64,000 nucleotides of DNA from Pelomonas saccharophila_A (GCF_031458095.1 NZ_JAVDXU010000005.1:62001-126000), one strand, 5' to 3'. Counted from the stretch's first letter, positions 35,947-44,183 are shown. The notes: generated by a model not told the origin, from the letters alone. Numbers and translations: made by a program.

Positions 35947-36714
35947 TCAAGCTATCGATGTAGGACCGGAATCATGCGCCAGCGGGTGGTTGTTGCGCCA
36001 GCCGAACAGGCCGGCCAGGGCCGCGGCGATGCCGGCGATGACGGCCGTGATGCTGGCGAGGTGCAGCAGTCGGCGCCGCTGCCTGGCGCTCAGCATGGCC
36101 TTGCGCTTGGGGTTCTCGGCAAGGTCGTGGATCAGCATGATCTCGTGCTGGCGCTCTTCGATGATGCGGGCGAGTTCGCTGCCGCTTTCCAGCCGCCGCG
36201 CCAGCTCGCGCACCGCGTCCAGCTCGCGCTCGCGGATGCGCAGGCCCGGCGCCTTCAGCGGGCTGCCCATGGCGCGGGCCCGCAGGTAGAGGGCCTTGGC
36301 GGCGAGGCGGTCGGGCTGGCAGCCCCAGCCGGCTTCCAGGCAACTGGCCAGGTTGAAGGTGGCGTCGGCATGGCCCATGGCCGCGGCGGCGGTATAGAGG
36401 GCCACGCCGCGCGGCGCGTCGGGGGCGCCGCCCCAGCCGGCGACGAGGATGCGGCCGAGATGGAATTTGGCGGTCAGGCTGCCCTCGGCGCTGGCGCGCT
36501 CCAGGCGCTCGCGGGCCTGCTCGGGGTCGCGCGGCAGGCCGGTGCCCTCGAGCTGGCAGAAGGCCAGCATGGCCATGCCCTCGGCGTCCCCGGCGTCGGC
36601 GGCGACGCGGAACCAGTAGACCGCCTGCTCATGGTCGGGCTCGGGCGCTCGGAAATGCAACAGCCCCTCCATCAGCGGGTCGAGGACGAGCGGGTCGGGG
36701 TCGGCAAGGCGCAT
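35947..36714 (-). CDS. Sel1-repeat protein with C-terminal membrane anchor
   Basis: 255 residues from the ATG at 36714, which has a GGGAGG site; the longer frame would extend into the divergent promoter. Several Sel1-like TPR repeats (about 25-175) are visible, for example AVYWFRVAADAGDAEGMAML and ALYTAAAAMGHADATFNLAS. After a charged helical stretch, a single hydrophobic segment near 225-245 (LASITAVIAGIAAALAGLF) forms a tail anchor. Such proteins act as scaffolds; no partner is indicated beyond the downstream aldo/keto reductase in the same unit. Confidence 0.85.
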   Translation of the reverse strand: MRLADPDPLVLDPLMEGLLHFRAPEPDHEQAVYWFRVAADAGDAEGMAMLAFCQLEGTGLPRDPEQARERLERASAEGSLTAKFHLGRILVAGWGGAPDAPRGVALYTAAAAMGHADATFNLASCLEAGWGCQPDRLAAKALYLRARAMGSPLKAPGLRIRERELDAVRELARRLESGSELARIIEERQHEIMLIHDLAENPKRKAMLSARQRRRLLHLASITAVIAGIAAALAGLFGWRNNHPLAHDSGPTSIA

Positions 36715-36847
36715 GGATCCTCCCTGGACTTCAGCTGGCTTGGCGCCAGGCTTATTCGCGGCGGGAGTATGCGTGCAAACGGCTCGCTGCAGGCGGCGCA
36801 GGCCTTCTCGCTTAGAGTGGGGTGCACGAGACAAAGGAGAGCCCCCG

Positions 36848-37177
36848 ATGGCCGAGATCCGCATTCACCGAGACCACGAACTGGGCCTGAAGAAGGCTCG
36901 CGAGATCGCCTGGAAATGGGCCGAGCAGGTCGAAGAGAAGTTCGACATGGAATGCACGGTGCTGGAGGGTGAATTCAGCGACACGGTGGAGTTCACGCGC
37001 AGCGGCGTGAAGGGCGAGCTGACGGTGGCGCCCGACCATTTTGAGCTGGTGGCCCAGCTGGGCTTCCTGCTCGGCGCCTTCAAGAAGACCATCGAGGGCG
37101 AAATCCAGAAGGAACTGGACGCCCTGCTGGCCGCCAACAACAAGAAGAAGGCGCCGGCCAAAAAGAAACCGGCCTGA
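36848..37177 (+). CDS. Polyhydroxyalkanoate-system family protein
   Basis: 109 residues, matching the polyhydroxyalkanoic-acid-system family (PHA_gran_rgn type): IRIHRDHELGLKKAREIAWK at the N-terminus, VEFTRSGVKGELTVAPDHFEL in the middle, and a lysine/alanine-rich tail. The ATG at 36848 has AAAGGAGA upstream. Family members occur near PHA synthesis or granule genes, though their biochemical role is poorly known. Here its neighbours are an acyl-CoA-binding protein and a wax-ester synthase, pointing to storage lipid metabolism. It converges on the ACBP gene across one copy of the intergenic repeat. Confidence 0.85.
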   Translation: MAEIRIHRDHELGLKKAREIAWKWAEQVEEKFDMECTVLEGEFSDTVEFTRSGVKGELTVAPDHFELVAQLGFLLGAFKKTIEGEIQKELDALLAANNKKKAPAKKKPA

Positions 37178-37209
37178 GCCGGTTTGTTGGGGAGCGTAGT
37201 GCCTGAACC

Positions 37210-37347
37210 GCGGGCCGAGCGACGGGCCGTTCCCTAGCCGGACCGCTCTGGCGATGTGCTTGGCGGTCAATCCGACAAGCATCGCCGTCCCCTCGGGGGA
37301 CCGACCAGGCTGGCCCGCCTTCAGCGCGGCCAGACTGGGCGAGGGGC
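37210..37347 (+). repeat. Dispersed intergenic element, copy 1
   Basis: One of four related copies in the window, here in the A orientation (from GCGGGCCGAGC to GGGCGAGGGGC). The central hairpin at 37250-37286 has outer arms GGCGATG/CATCGCC, a TG bulge and inner arms closing on TCAAT, with one G/A mismatch. It fills the gap between two convergent genes and ends three bases before the stop codon of the ACBP gene. Confidence 0.85.
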
Positions 37348-37349
37348 CA

Positions 37350-37601
37350 CTATTTCAAGGATTCGATCAGGTCGACGTACTGCTGCATGGCGTCGTCGGT
37401 CGACGTGCCCTTGAGCTCGTTCCAGGCATCCCACTTGGCGCGGCCGACCATGTCGGTGAAGCCGGGACGCTTGCCGTCGACATCGCCGGCGCTGCCCTGC
37501 TTGTACAGGGCATAGATCTTCAGCAGCGTCATGTTGTCCGGCCGCTCGGGCAGGTTCTTCGAATCGGCGACGGCAGCTTCGAATTGGTCTTTCAGGCTCA
37601 C
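37350..37601 (-). CDS. Acyl-CoA-binding protein (ACBP)
   Basis: 83 residues beginning at a GTG (37601) with GGAG six bases upstream; the longer frame starts at a TTG with no site. The sequence is a full ACBP four-helix domain: MSLKDQFEAAVADSKNLP, the KIYALYKQGSAGDVDGKRPG ligand loop, and KWDAWNELKGTSTDDAMQQY with conserved Lys and Tyr/Trp. ACBP holds long-chain acyl-CoA in the cytosol. It is common in eukaryotes but limited to some bacteria. Its divergent neighbour is a wax-ester synthase that consumes acyl-CoA, so a functional link is likely. Confidence 0.93.
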   Translation of the reverse strand: MSLKDQFEAAVADSKNLPERPDNMTLLKIYALYKQGSAGDVDGKRPGFTDMVGRAKWDAWNELKGTSTDDAMQQYVDLIESLK

Positions 37602-37699
37602 GGGGTTCTCCAGGGCTGATTCGAGGGGTTCGACTGGTGACAATCGAACGACGGGCCACGGAGTTTAGGCCCGCAAAAGAAGGCATCGAGGAGACCGAT

Positions 37700-39121
37700 T
37701 TGGCCCCACACAGCGAACGCATGTCCAAGGTGGATACCGCCTGGCTGCGCATGGATACCGACGCCAACCTGATGATGATCATCGGGGTCTGGTCCATCCG
37801 CCCCGGCATCACCCTGGCCGCCCTGCGCGAGCGCGTGGCCGAGCGGCTGCTGCAATACCCGCGCTTCCGGCAGAAGGTCGTCGAGGACGCGCTGATCGGC
37901 GCCGAGTGGGTGGCCGACAAGGACTTCGACATCGCTCGCCATGTCGTTGCCGAGGTGCCGCTGCCGCTGCGTGGCCAGAGCCGCGATGAGGTGCTGCGCG
38001 AGCGCGTCGGCGAACTGTGCTCTGAAGCGCTGGACCCGGCCCACCCGCTGTGGCAGTTCCAGCTCATCGAGGACATGGGCGACGGCACCAGCGCCCTGAT
38101 CGCCCGCATCCACCACTGCATTGCCGATGGCATCGCGCTGATCGCCGTCATGCTGTCCATCACCGACGGCGGCAAGGCGCCACCCAAGCGCGCGCCCAAG
38201 GAGCCTGAGGAGGCCGACTGGCTGCTCGACGCCTTCCTGCGCCCCATGACCAACCTGACCGTCAAGGCCATCGGCATGACGGGCAAGGGCGTGGCCAAGG
38301 GGGTGGACCTGGCGATGCGCGGCGACACGCCCATGGATTCATCCCTGGAGATGGCCCGCATGGGCTATCAGGCCGTGTCCGACGTGGCCGCCTTCGCGCT
38401 GATGCCCGACGACTCGCCGACCCGCCTCAAGGGCAAGCCCGGCGTGGGCAAGACCGTGGCCTGGGACGACAGCCTGGCCCTGGATGAGGTCAAGGCGGTG
38501 GGCAAGGCCCTGGGCGCCTCCATCAACGACGTACTGCTGGCCTGCGCGGCCGGCGCCATCGGCAAGTACCTCGCCGACAAGGGCGAAGACCCGGCGGGCA
38601 AGGAGATCCGCGCCATGGTGCCGGTCAACCTGCGGCCGCTGGAGCAGGCCTGGCAGCTCGGCAATCGTTTCGGCCTGGTGCCGCTGGTGCTGCCCATCGG
38701 CATCGCCAACCCCATCGAGAGGCTGTTCGCGGTGCGGGCGCGCATGAGCGAGCTCAAGGGCAGCTTCCAGCCGGTGATGGCCTTCGGCCTGCTGTCGGTG
38801 GCCGGCCTGCTGATCAAGCCGGTGCAGCACGCCATGCTCAACCTCTTCGCCAAGAAGGCGACGGCCGTCATGACCAATGTGCCCGGCCCGGCCCAGGCGC
38901 TGAAGTTCTGCGGCTCGACGGTAGAAAAGGTGATGTTCTGGGTGCCGCAGTCAGGCGACATCGGCATGGGTGTCAGCATCCTGACCTATGCCGGCCGCGT
39001 GCAGTTCGGCCTCATCACCGACACGGGCCTGTGCCCCGACCCCGAGGCCATCATCGCCAACTTCGCACCGGAGTTCGAGAAGCTCTTGTTGCTGTCGTTG
39101 ATGATGCCCTGGGAAAACTGA
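37700..39121 (+). CDS. Wax ester synthase / diacylglycerol acyltransferase (WS/DGAT)
   Basis: 473 residues if translation begins at the TTG at 37700, which has GAGGAG seven bases before it and gives MAPHSERMSKVDTAWLRMD. A GTG at 37637 would add residues without a ribosome-binding site; an ATG at 37721 is another option. The catalytic motif HHCIADG (HHxxxDG) is present, as are NDVLLACAAGAIGKYL and late VPGPAQALKFCG segments. The enzyme makes wax esters or triacylglycerol from acyl-CoA. Divergent from ACBP, near a PHA-system protein. Confidence 0.9.
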   Translation: MAPHSERMSKVDTAWLRMDTDANLMMIIGVWSIRPGITLAALRERVAERLLQYPRFRQKVVEDALIGAEWVADKDFDIARHVVAEVPLPLRGQSRDEVLRERVGELCSEALDPAHPLWQFQLIEDMGDGTSALIARIHHCIADGIALIAVMLSITDGGKAPPKRAPKEPEEADWLLDAFLRPMTNLTVKAIGMTGKGVAKGVDLAMRGDTPMDSSLEMARMGYQAVSDVAAFALMPDDSPTRLKGKPGVGKTVAWDDSLALDEVKAVGKALGASINDVLLACAAGAIGKYLADKGEDPAGKEIRAMVPVNLRPLEQAWQLGNRFGLVPLVLPIGIANPIERLFAVRARMSELKGSFQPVMAFGLLSVAGLLIKPVQHAMLNLFAKKATAVMTNVPGPAQALKFCGSTVEKVMFWVPQSGDIGMGVSILTYAGRVQFGLITDTGLCPDPEAIIANFAPEFEKLLLLSLMMPWEN

Positions 39122-39261
39122 GCCCCTCGCCCAGTCTTGCCTGGCTGAACGCGGGCAACTGTGTTCTGTCGCCCGAAGGGACGGCGATGCTTGCGGCATC
39201 GAGCCGCAAGCACATCGCCCCAGGGCGGACCGGCTAGAGAGCGGCCCGGCGCTCGGCCCGC
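39122..39261 (-). repeat. Dispersed intergenic element, copy 2
   Basis: Reverse orientation relative to copies 1 and 3. Its GGGCGAGGGGC end directly abuts the WS/DGAT stop codon. The hairpin at 39183-39219 has outer arms GGCGATG/CATCGCC and perfect inner arms CTTGCGGC/GCCGCAAG around TCGAT (read on the minus strand). It fills the gap to the convergent small secreted protein gene. Confidence 0.85.
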
Positions 39262-39279
39262 AAAACCGGAGCGCCAACC

Positions 39280-39636
39280 TTACTTGGACTTCGTCGTGGC
39301 GGTGGCGCTGGTCGAGGGCTTCTTCGGCTTGGCCTTGCCGGCGGCGGTGGGGTAGGCCATCGTCACCGTGGCCGGGTCGGCCTTTTCCAGATAGCTCGCG
39401 TACTGCGCTTCGTCGCAGGGCTTGGCGTCGTTGTAATAGCGGTTGTCGCCCTTGGCGCGCTCGCCTGCGAAGGCCGGCGCCACCGCGCCCGCGGCGTAGT
39501 AGGTGGCGATGTGGCTGGCATAGGCCTGGGCGCAACCGTCGCGCAACACAGCCTGGGCGTGGGTGGCCGGGGTGTCGGCCGCAAGGGCCGGCAGCGCGGC
39601 AACCAGAGACGCAATGACGACTGCGAGGGTTCTCAT
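39280..39636 (-). CDS. Small secreted two-cysteine protein, paralogue 1
   Basis: 118 residues with a clear signal peptide (MRTLAVVIASLVAALPALA). The mature chain has two cysteines, in RDGCAQAYAS and DAKPCDEAQYASYL, then KADPATVTMAYPTAAGKAK and a Ser/Thr/Lys tail. The same pattern recurs in the next two genes, so the three arose by tandem duplication. No known domain recognised. One could imagine a disulfide-linked envelope protein, but no function is evident. Confidence 0.75.
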   Translation of the reverse strand: MRTLAVVIASLVAALPALAADTPATHAQAVLRDGCAQAYASHIATYYAAGAVAPAFAGERAKGDNRYYNDAKPCDEAQYASYLEKADPATVTMAYPTAAGKAKPKKPSTSATATTKSK

Positions 39637-39744
39637 GGCTGACCTCCTTGCTGCTGAAGGTGGTGAAAGACTACGCCTAAGTGCAAGCAAATGCACGCCG
39701 CACTGCATCAATCTGCAAAGCGCCCGCGGGCGCCTGGCGTCGAC

Positions 39745-40089
39745 TCAGGGCTTGGCGGGTGCCGATGCGCTGGTGGCTGGCGTCTTGGCCTTGGGCCGGC
39801 CGGCGGCGCTCGGATAGGCGCGCATTACGAGGGCGGGGTCGGCCTTGTCCAGATAGGCAGCGAGATGCGCTTCGCTGCAGGGCTTGGCGTCGGCGTAGTA
39901 GCTGCTGTCGCCGGGTTGCTTGTCACCGCGGTACTCGGGGGCGTTGCCGGCTGGATGATGGGCAATGAAGCTGGCGTAGCTCTGCGCACAGCCGGCGCGC
40001 AATTCCTGCCGGGCCTTGTGCATGTCGGCATCGTCCGCGAGGGCGGGAATGCAGCTCAGGCAGGCGAGGGTGGCGAGAAGGATCTTCAC
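39745..40089 (-). CDS. Small secreted two-cysteine protein, paralogue 2
   Basis: 114 residues; signal peptide MKILLATLACLSCIPALA. Mature cysteines lie in RAGCAQSYAS and DAKPCSEAHLAAYL, followed by DKADPALVMRAYPSAAGRPKAK and an Ala/Pro/Ser tail. Highly similar in layout to the flanking paralogues; the spacing between the cysteines is longer or shorter by a few residues among them. It precedes paralogue 1 by 108 bases on the same strand. An AGGAGA site precedes the ATG. Confidence 0.75.
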   Translation of the reverse strand: MKILLATLACLSCIPALADDADMHKARQELRAGCAQSYASFIAHHPAGNAPEYRGDKQPGDSSYYADAKPCSEAHLAAYLDKADPALVMRAYPSAAGRPKAKTPATSASAPAKP

Positions 40090-40141
40090 GGCATGTCTCC
40101 TTGGAATGTCCGGTGAGTTTGAACATTAGGTCGGCTGCGCC

Positions 40142-40171
40142 GCAAAAACAAAAGGCGCTCCGAAGAGCGCC
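40142..40171 (-). terminator. Rho-independent terminator after paralogue 3
   Basis: On the minus strand GGCGCTC, a TTCG loop and GAGCGCC form a 7-pair stem followed by TTTTGTTTTTG. It lies about 37 bases after the stop codon of the gene at 40208-40546, separating it from paralogue 2. Confidence 0.85.
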
Positions 40172-40207
40172 TTGGTCGGCTGACGTTTGGAAACGTCCAG
40201 GCTTGAT

Positions 40208-40546
40208 TTACAGACGGAAGGGCTCGGCCTTCTTCTTGGCGGTCGGGCGGCCGGCGGCGGTCGGGTAGGCGGCCATCACCTTGGCCGGGTCGGCCTTGTC
40301 CAGGTAGGCGGCGTATTGCTGCTCGGTGCAGGCCAGCAGCTTGCCGGGCTTGGCTTCACCCTTGTACTTGCCGTTGGCGTAGACGAACTGGTATTCGTTG
40401 GCCGCGACCGGCGTGGCGATGCTGCTGGTCTCGGTGTAGCTCTTGGCGCACTCGGCGCGCAGTTCGGCCTGCTCGGGCGTGGCGTTGTTCGCGGCCTGGG
40501 CGGCGAAGACAGTGACGGCAGCGAAAGCGGGGATCAGGAACTTCAT
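40208..40546 (-). CDS. Small secreted two-cysteine protein, paralogue 3
   Basis: 112 residues; signal peptide MKFLIPAFAAVTVFAAQAA. Mature cysteines occur in RAECAKSYTE and KLLACTEQQYAAYL, followed by DKADPAKVMAAYPTAAGRPTAK. It differs from the other two by a longer, tyrosine-rich middle (NEYQFVYANGKYKGEAK). It has its own terminator downstream, so is transcribed separately from the other two. The ATG at 40546 is chosen because it opens the signal peptide. Confidence 0.75.
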   Translation of the reverse strand: MKFLIPAFAAVTVFAAQAANNATPEQAELRAECAKSYTETSSIATPVAANEYQFVYANGKYKGEAKPGKLLACTEQQYAAYLDKADPAKVMAAYPTAAGRPTAKKKAEPFRL

Positions 40547-40684
40547 GGCGCGGTCTCGTGTGGGGGGTGAGTGATGGGGACGAAGCTTACGCCGCGATGT
40601 GCCGGCTTGCACCCCCGGAGGCGCGGGAGATCGGGTCGTGACGGAGTTCACGACCCGGTCGGCGGGCCGTGAACTATTGCTCGA

Positions 40685-41458
40685 TTACTCCTCGAGCTCC
40701 TCTTTGGCCAGCTCGATATCGAGCAGCTCCATCGCGTCCATGGCCTCGCAGGCGGCCGCGTCGGCGTACAGCTTCTCGGCTTCCTTCATGCGCTTGTCGC
40801 CCTCCAGCATGACCAGCCCGTTGGCGCGTTCGATCATGGCGATGGCGCTGGTCGGGTTCAGCTTGAGGGCCTGCTCGAACATCTTCAGCCCGGTGGCCGT
40901 GTCGGCGCCCTGGGTGCGGCCCAGCAGCTTGCCGACCTTGTCGATGACCTCGGCGTGGAAGGCGCCCAGGGCGATGTGGGCATCGGCGTGCTTGGGGGCC
41001 AGCTCGATGGTGGTTTCCAGCGCGCCCTTGACCTTGGTGCCCAGTCCTTGGGCCAGCGCCTTGGCGACGCTGATGCCCTGGCCGTAGCGGCCCAGGGCAT
41101 AGGCCTGCCAGTAGTACGCGTTGGCGTTCTTGGGCTCTTCGCCCTGCTGGGCTTCCGCGCGCTCGGAGATCTCCAGGAACATCTCCAGCTTCGCCTTCTC
41201 CTTCTTCTCGAGGTAGTTGGCGTAGATGCCCTGGGCCTTGTTGGCGACCGTGATGCCCGCGCCGCCGGCGGCCAGACCGGCGTCATAGGCGGCCTGGAAA
41301 TCACCGGCATGGAAGTGGATCCAGGCCTGCACGACGTCGGCGTCCTTGGGGAAGGGCTCGGCATCGCCGGCATGCAGGCGGGCCCAGTGCTTCTTCAGCG
41401 TGGCCGGCGTGTAGACAAAGGCGCTGTTGTCGTAGGGAAAGGCGGTCCACTTGGCCAT
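40685..41458 (-). CDS. TPR-containing hypothetical protein
   Basis: 257 residues, cytoplasmic, opening MAKWTAFPYDNSAFVYTPAT. It has helical tetratricopeptide-like repeats: AWIHFHAGDFQAAYDAGLAA, ALETTIELAPKHADAHIALGAF and KMFEQALKLNPTSAIAMIERAN. The tail is very acidic. It is transcribed after the TetR regulator with a 13-base gap, so they likely form one unit. A scaffold or stress role is possible but unproven. Confidence 0.8.
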   Translation of the reverse strand: MAKWTAFPYDNSAFVYTPATLKKHWARLHAGDAEPFPKDADVVQAWIHFHAGDFQAAYDAGLAAGGAGITVANKAQGIYANYLEKKEKAKLEMFLEISERAEAQQGEEPKNANAYYWQAYALGRYGQGISVAKALAQGLGTKVKGALETTIELAPKHADAHIALGAFHAEVIDKVGKLLGRTQGADTATGLKMFEQALKLNPTSAIAMIERANGLVMLEGDKRMKEAEKLYADAAACEAMDAMELLDIELAKEELEE

Positions 41459-41471
41459 CGCGTTGTCTCCT

Positions 41472-42134
41472 TCAGGGTGTTGATTGGTATTGGCCGGCGA
41501 GCTTGAAGAGGTGGTCCTTGGACGCAGGCTCGAGGTAGGGTAGCAGCAGGGAAAGGGCGTGGAAGGCGCCGCGCATCAGGGCGGCACCGGCACGGCCGGG
41601 CTCCAGCGCGTGGCGCGGGTCGCGCACGTATTCGTAGCTCAGCCAGTAGCTCACCACCACGACCATGGCATTGGCCGTCGGCGCGGCCTCGCGCAGCTCC
41701 ATCTTCAGCGCCCCGCCCAGGTGCAGGCCCGACAGCACATGGCGCATGGCCTGCTCCTTGGCGGCCAGCAGGCTCTGGAAATGGGTCTCCAGGCGGCGGT
41801 TCTTGAACAGCAGGTCGTTCAGGTCGCGATACAGGAAGCGGTGCTTCCAGATCAGCTCGAACAGCATGTGGAAGAACAGCCAGGCGTCTTCCACGTTGCG
41901 CACGTTGTCGGCCGCGGCCAGCAGCTCGCTGAGCTCGGCCTCGTAGCGCCCGAACAGGGCGTTGACCAGTTCGTCCTTGGCCGGGTAGTGGTAGTAGAGA
42001 TTGCCCGGGCTGATCTTCAGTTCGGCCGAGATCAGCGTCGTCGACACATTGGGCTCGCCAAACGCGTTGAAGAGGTCGAGGGTGACCTCCAGGATGCGCT
42101 CGGCGGTGCGGCGGGGGCGTTTGGGCGTGGGCAT
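41472..42134 (-). CDS. TetR-family transcriptional regulator
   Basis: 220 residues. N-terminal helix-turn-helix: TAERILEVTLDLFNAFGEPN, STTLISAELKISPGNLYYHYPAKDELVNALF. The C-terminal ligand domain is all-helical, with FFHMLFELIWKHRFLYRDLNDLL. TetR proteins of this shape often bind fatty-acyl or hydrophobic ligands, and the lipid-storage genes nearby would suit that, but this is inference. It is divergent from an ABC exporter; mirror-image AGAATGAC elements lie before both starts. Confidence 0.9.
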   Translation of the reverse strand: MPTPKRPRRTAERILEVTLDLFNAFGEPNVSTTLISAELKISPGNLYYHYPAKDELVNALFGRYEAELSELLAAADNVRNVEDAWLFFHMLFELIWKHRFLYRDLNDLLFKNRRLETHFQSLLAAKEQAMRHVLSGLHLGGALKMELREAAPTANAMVVVVSYWLSYEYVRDPRHALEPGRAGAALMRGAFHALSLLLPYLEPASKDHLFKLAGQYQSTP

Positions 42135-42140
42135 GCGCGG

Positions 42141-42190
42141 GTCATTCTGGCAGCGATCTGCACCGAAATAGGGTCAACTTTTAGAATGAC
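42141..42190. promoter_or_regulatory. Mirrored divergent promoters of the TetR and ABC genes
   Basis: AGAATGAC occurs at 42183-42190, 5 bases before the ABC ATG, and in reverse at 42141-42148, 6 bases before the TetR ATG. Each includes a plausible -10 (TAGAAT on the plus strand, CAGAAT on the minus). Transcription would start at or next to each ATG, giving very short or absent leaders. Neither gene has a visible Shine-Dalgarno. The repeat could also be the TetR operator. Confidence 0.5.
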
Positions 42191-42195
42191 GCCCC

Positions 42196-43116
42196 ATGCC
42201 GAATCAGACCTCCCCGCCTGCCATCTCCTTCGAGAACGTCAAGAAAACATACCGGGGAGGGCAGGTCAGGGCGCTGGACGGCGTCAGTTTCGACATCCAC
42301 TGCGGCGAGTTCTTCGGCCTGCTCGGCCCTAATGGCGCCGGCAAGACGACCCTGATCAGCGTGCTCGCCGGCCTGGCCAAGGCCACCGAAGGCCGGGTGC
42401 GCGTCATGGGCCACGACGTTGTCGACGACTACGCCGCCGCCCGCAAGGCCCTGGGTGTGGTGCCGCAGGAACTGGTGTTCGACCCCTTCTTCAGCGTGCG
42501 CGAATCGCTGCGCATCCAGAGCGGCTATTTCGGCGTGCACCGCAACGACGACTGGATCGACGAGCTGCTGAGCAACCTCGGCCTGGCCGACAAGGCCAAC
42601 GCCAATATGCGCCAGCTCTCCGGCGGCATGAAGCGCCGCGTGCTGGTAGCCCAGGCCCTGGTGCACCGCCCGCCCGTCATCGTGCTGGACGAGCCCACGG
42701 CCGGCGTCGACGTGGAGCTGCGCCAGACCCTGTGGCAGTTCATCGCCCGTCTCAACAAGGAAGGCCACACGGTGCTGCTGACCACGCACTATCTGGAGGA
42801 AGCCGAGGCCCTGTGCCAGCGCATCGGCATGCTGAAGCAGGGGCGCATCGTGGCACTTGACCGCACCTCGCAGCTGCTCGCCGGCACGGCCTCGACCATG
42901 CTGCGCTTCAAGACCGACGTGGGGTTGCCGCCCGACATTGCGGCACGAGCCCGGGTGACCGGGCGCATCGTGCAGGTGACGGCGCATGACGCCGCCGAGG
43001 TGGAGACCACGCTGGCCACGCTGCGCGCCGCGGGCGTGCCCGTCGAAGACCTGGAGATCGGCCGTGCCGACCTCGAGGACGTGTTCCTGGAAATCATGCA
43101 GGGAGAGCACGCATGA
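42196..43116 (+). CDS. ABC exporter ATP-binding protein (YadG-like)
   Basis: 306 residues. Walker A GPNGAGKTT, signature LSGGMKRR, Walker B VIVLDEPTAGVD, and H-loop TTHYLEEAEAL are intact. The C-terminal extension resembles the YadG/NodI/DrrA group that exports hydrophobic compounds with an ABC2 permease. It overlaps the permease by four bases (ATGA). No ribosome-binding site precedes the ATG, consistent with a leaderless transcript. This gene pair commonly precedes bolA in Burkholderiales. The exported substrate is unknown. Confidence 0.9.
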   Translation: MPNQTSPPAISFENVKKTYRGGQVRALDGVSFDIHCGEFFGLLGPNGAGKTTLISVLAGLAKATEGRVRVMGHDVVDDYAAARKALGVVPQELVFDPFFSVRESLRIQSGYFGVHRNDDWIDELLSNLGLADKANANMRQLSGGMKRRVLVAQALVHRPPVIVLDEPTAGVDVELRQTLWQFIARLNKEGHTVLLTTHYLEEAEALCQRIGMLKQGRIVALDRTSQLLAGTASTMLRFKTDVGLPPDIAARARVTGRIVQVTAHDAAEVETTLATLRAAGVPVEDLEIGRADLEDVFLEIMQGEHA

Positions 43117-43868
43117 ATGGCGCCTCCACCCTTTTCAAGAAGGAAGTGCTGCGCTTCTGGAAGGTCGCCTTCCAGACCGTCTGCGCGCCCGTGCTGACCG
43201 CGGTGATGTACCTGCTCGTCTTCGGCCACACGCTGGAAGACCATGTGAAGGTCTACGACACAGTGGGCTACACGCAGTTCCTCATCCCCGGCCTGGTGAT
43301 GATGAGCGTGCTGCAGAACGCCTTCGCCAACAGCTCGTCCAGCCTGATCCAGAGCAAGATCACCGGCAACCTGATCTTCCTGCTGCTGACGCCGCTGTCG
43401 CCCACGGCCTGGTTTGTCGCCTATGTGGGCGCTGCCATCGTGCGTGGCCTGGCGGTGGGCGCCGGTGTGCTGCTGGTGACCGCCTGGTTTGCGCCGCCGG
43501 GGCTGGACAACATCCTGTGGGTGCTGCTGTTCACGGTGCTCGGCGCCGGCCTGATGGGCACGCTTGGGCTCATCGCCGGCCTGTGGGCCGAGAAATTCGA
43601 CCAGCTGGCCGCCTTCCAGAACTTCATCATCATGCCCATGACCTTCCTGTCGGGCGTCTTCTATTCGGTGCACAGCCTGCCGGGCTTCTGGCAGGGCATC
43701 AGCCACCTGAACCCCTTCTTCTACATGATCGACGGCTTCAGGCGCGGCTTCTTCGGCGTCAGCGACGTGTCGCCGTGGCTGAGCCTGGCGGTGGTCGCGA
43801 CCAGCTTCGCGGTCACGGCGGGCCTCGCTTTATCGCTGCTGAAGCGGGGCTACAAGATCCGCTCCTAA
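43113..43868 (+). CDS. ABC2-type exporter permease (YadH-like)
   Basis: 251 residues with six predicted membrane helices, typical of ABC2 permeases. The conserved FQNFIIMPMTFLSGVFYSV and NPFFYMIDGFRRGFFG segments at the C-terminal half match YadH/NodJ-type exporters. It forms the membrane subunit with the ATPase just upstream, and is 75 bases before bolA. No binding protein is expected for this class. Confidence 0.92.
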   Translation: MNGASTLFKKEVLRFWKVAFQTVCAPVLTAVMYLLVFGHTLEDHVKVYDTVGYTQFLIPGLVMMSVLQNAFANSSSSLIQSKITGNLIFLLLTPLSPTAWFVAYVGAAIVRGLAVGAGVLLVTAWFAPPGLDNILWVLLFTVLGAGLMGTLGLIAGLWAEKFDQLAAFQNFIIMPMTFLSGVFYSVHSLPGFWQGISHLNPFFYMIDGFRRGFFGVSDVSPWLSLAVVATSFAVTAGLALSLLKRGYKIRS

Positions 43869-43943
43869 AGGATGGTTTTCGCAGCCCCGAAGGGGGCCGC
43901 GCCCACCCTTCCCTAAAATGTGGGGTTTTCCAGAAGGACAGTG

Positions 43944-44183
43944 ATGGCCGACCCGACCCCGCAAGAAGTGCGCGATTTCATTGCCGCAGGCCTGCCCTGC
44001 GAGCATCTGGAAGTCGAGGGCGACGGCCGCCATTTCTTCGCCACCATCGTCTCCAGCGAATTCGTCGGCCTGTCCCGCATCAAGCGGCACCAGCGCGTCT
44101 ACGCCGCCCTGGGCGAGCGCATGCGCGAGCAGATCCACGCGCTGTCCATGAAGACGCTGGCACCCGAGGAGTGGGCGCAATGA
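43944..44183 (+). CDS. ibaG: BolA-family protein (IbaG-like)
   Basis: 79 residues, a single BolA/IbaG fold. The ATG at 43944 has AAGGACAG before it. The segments VRDFIAAGLPCEHLEVEGDG and FVGLSRIKRHQRVYAALGERM, with conserved His and a C-terminal HALSMKTLAPEEW, fit IbaG. BolA proteins work with monothiol glutaredoxins in iron-sulfur cluster handling. It overlaps hisG by four bases (ATGA). In related genomes murA usually lies between this gene and hisG; here it does not. Confidence 0.9.
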   Translation: MADPTPQEVRDFIAAGLPCEHLEVEGDGRHFFATIVSSEFVGLSRIKRHQRVYAALGERMREQIHALSMKTLAPEEWAQ

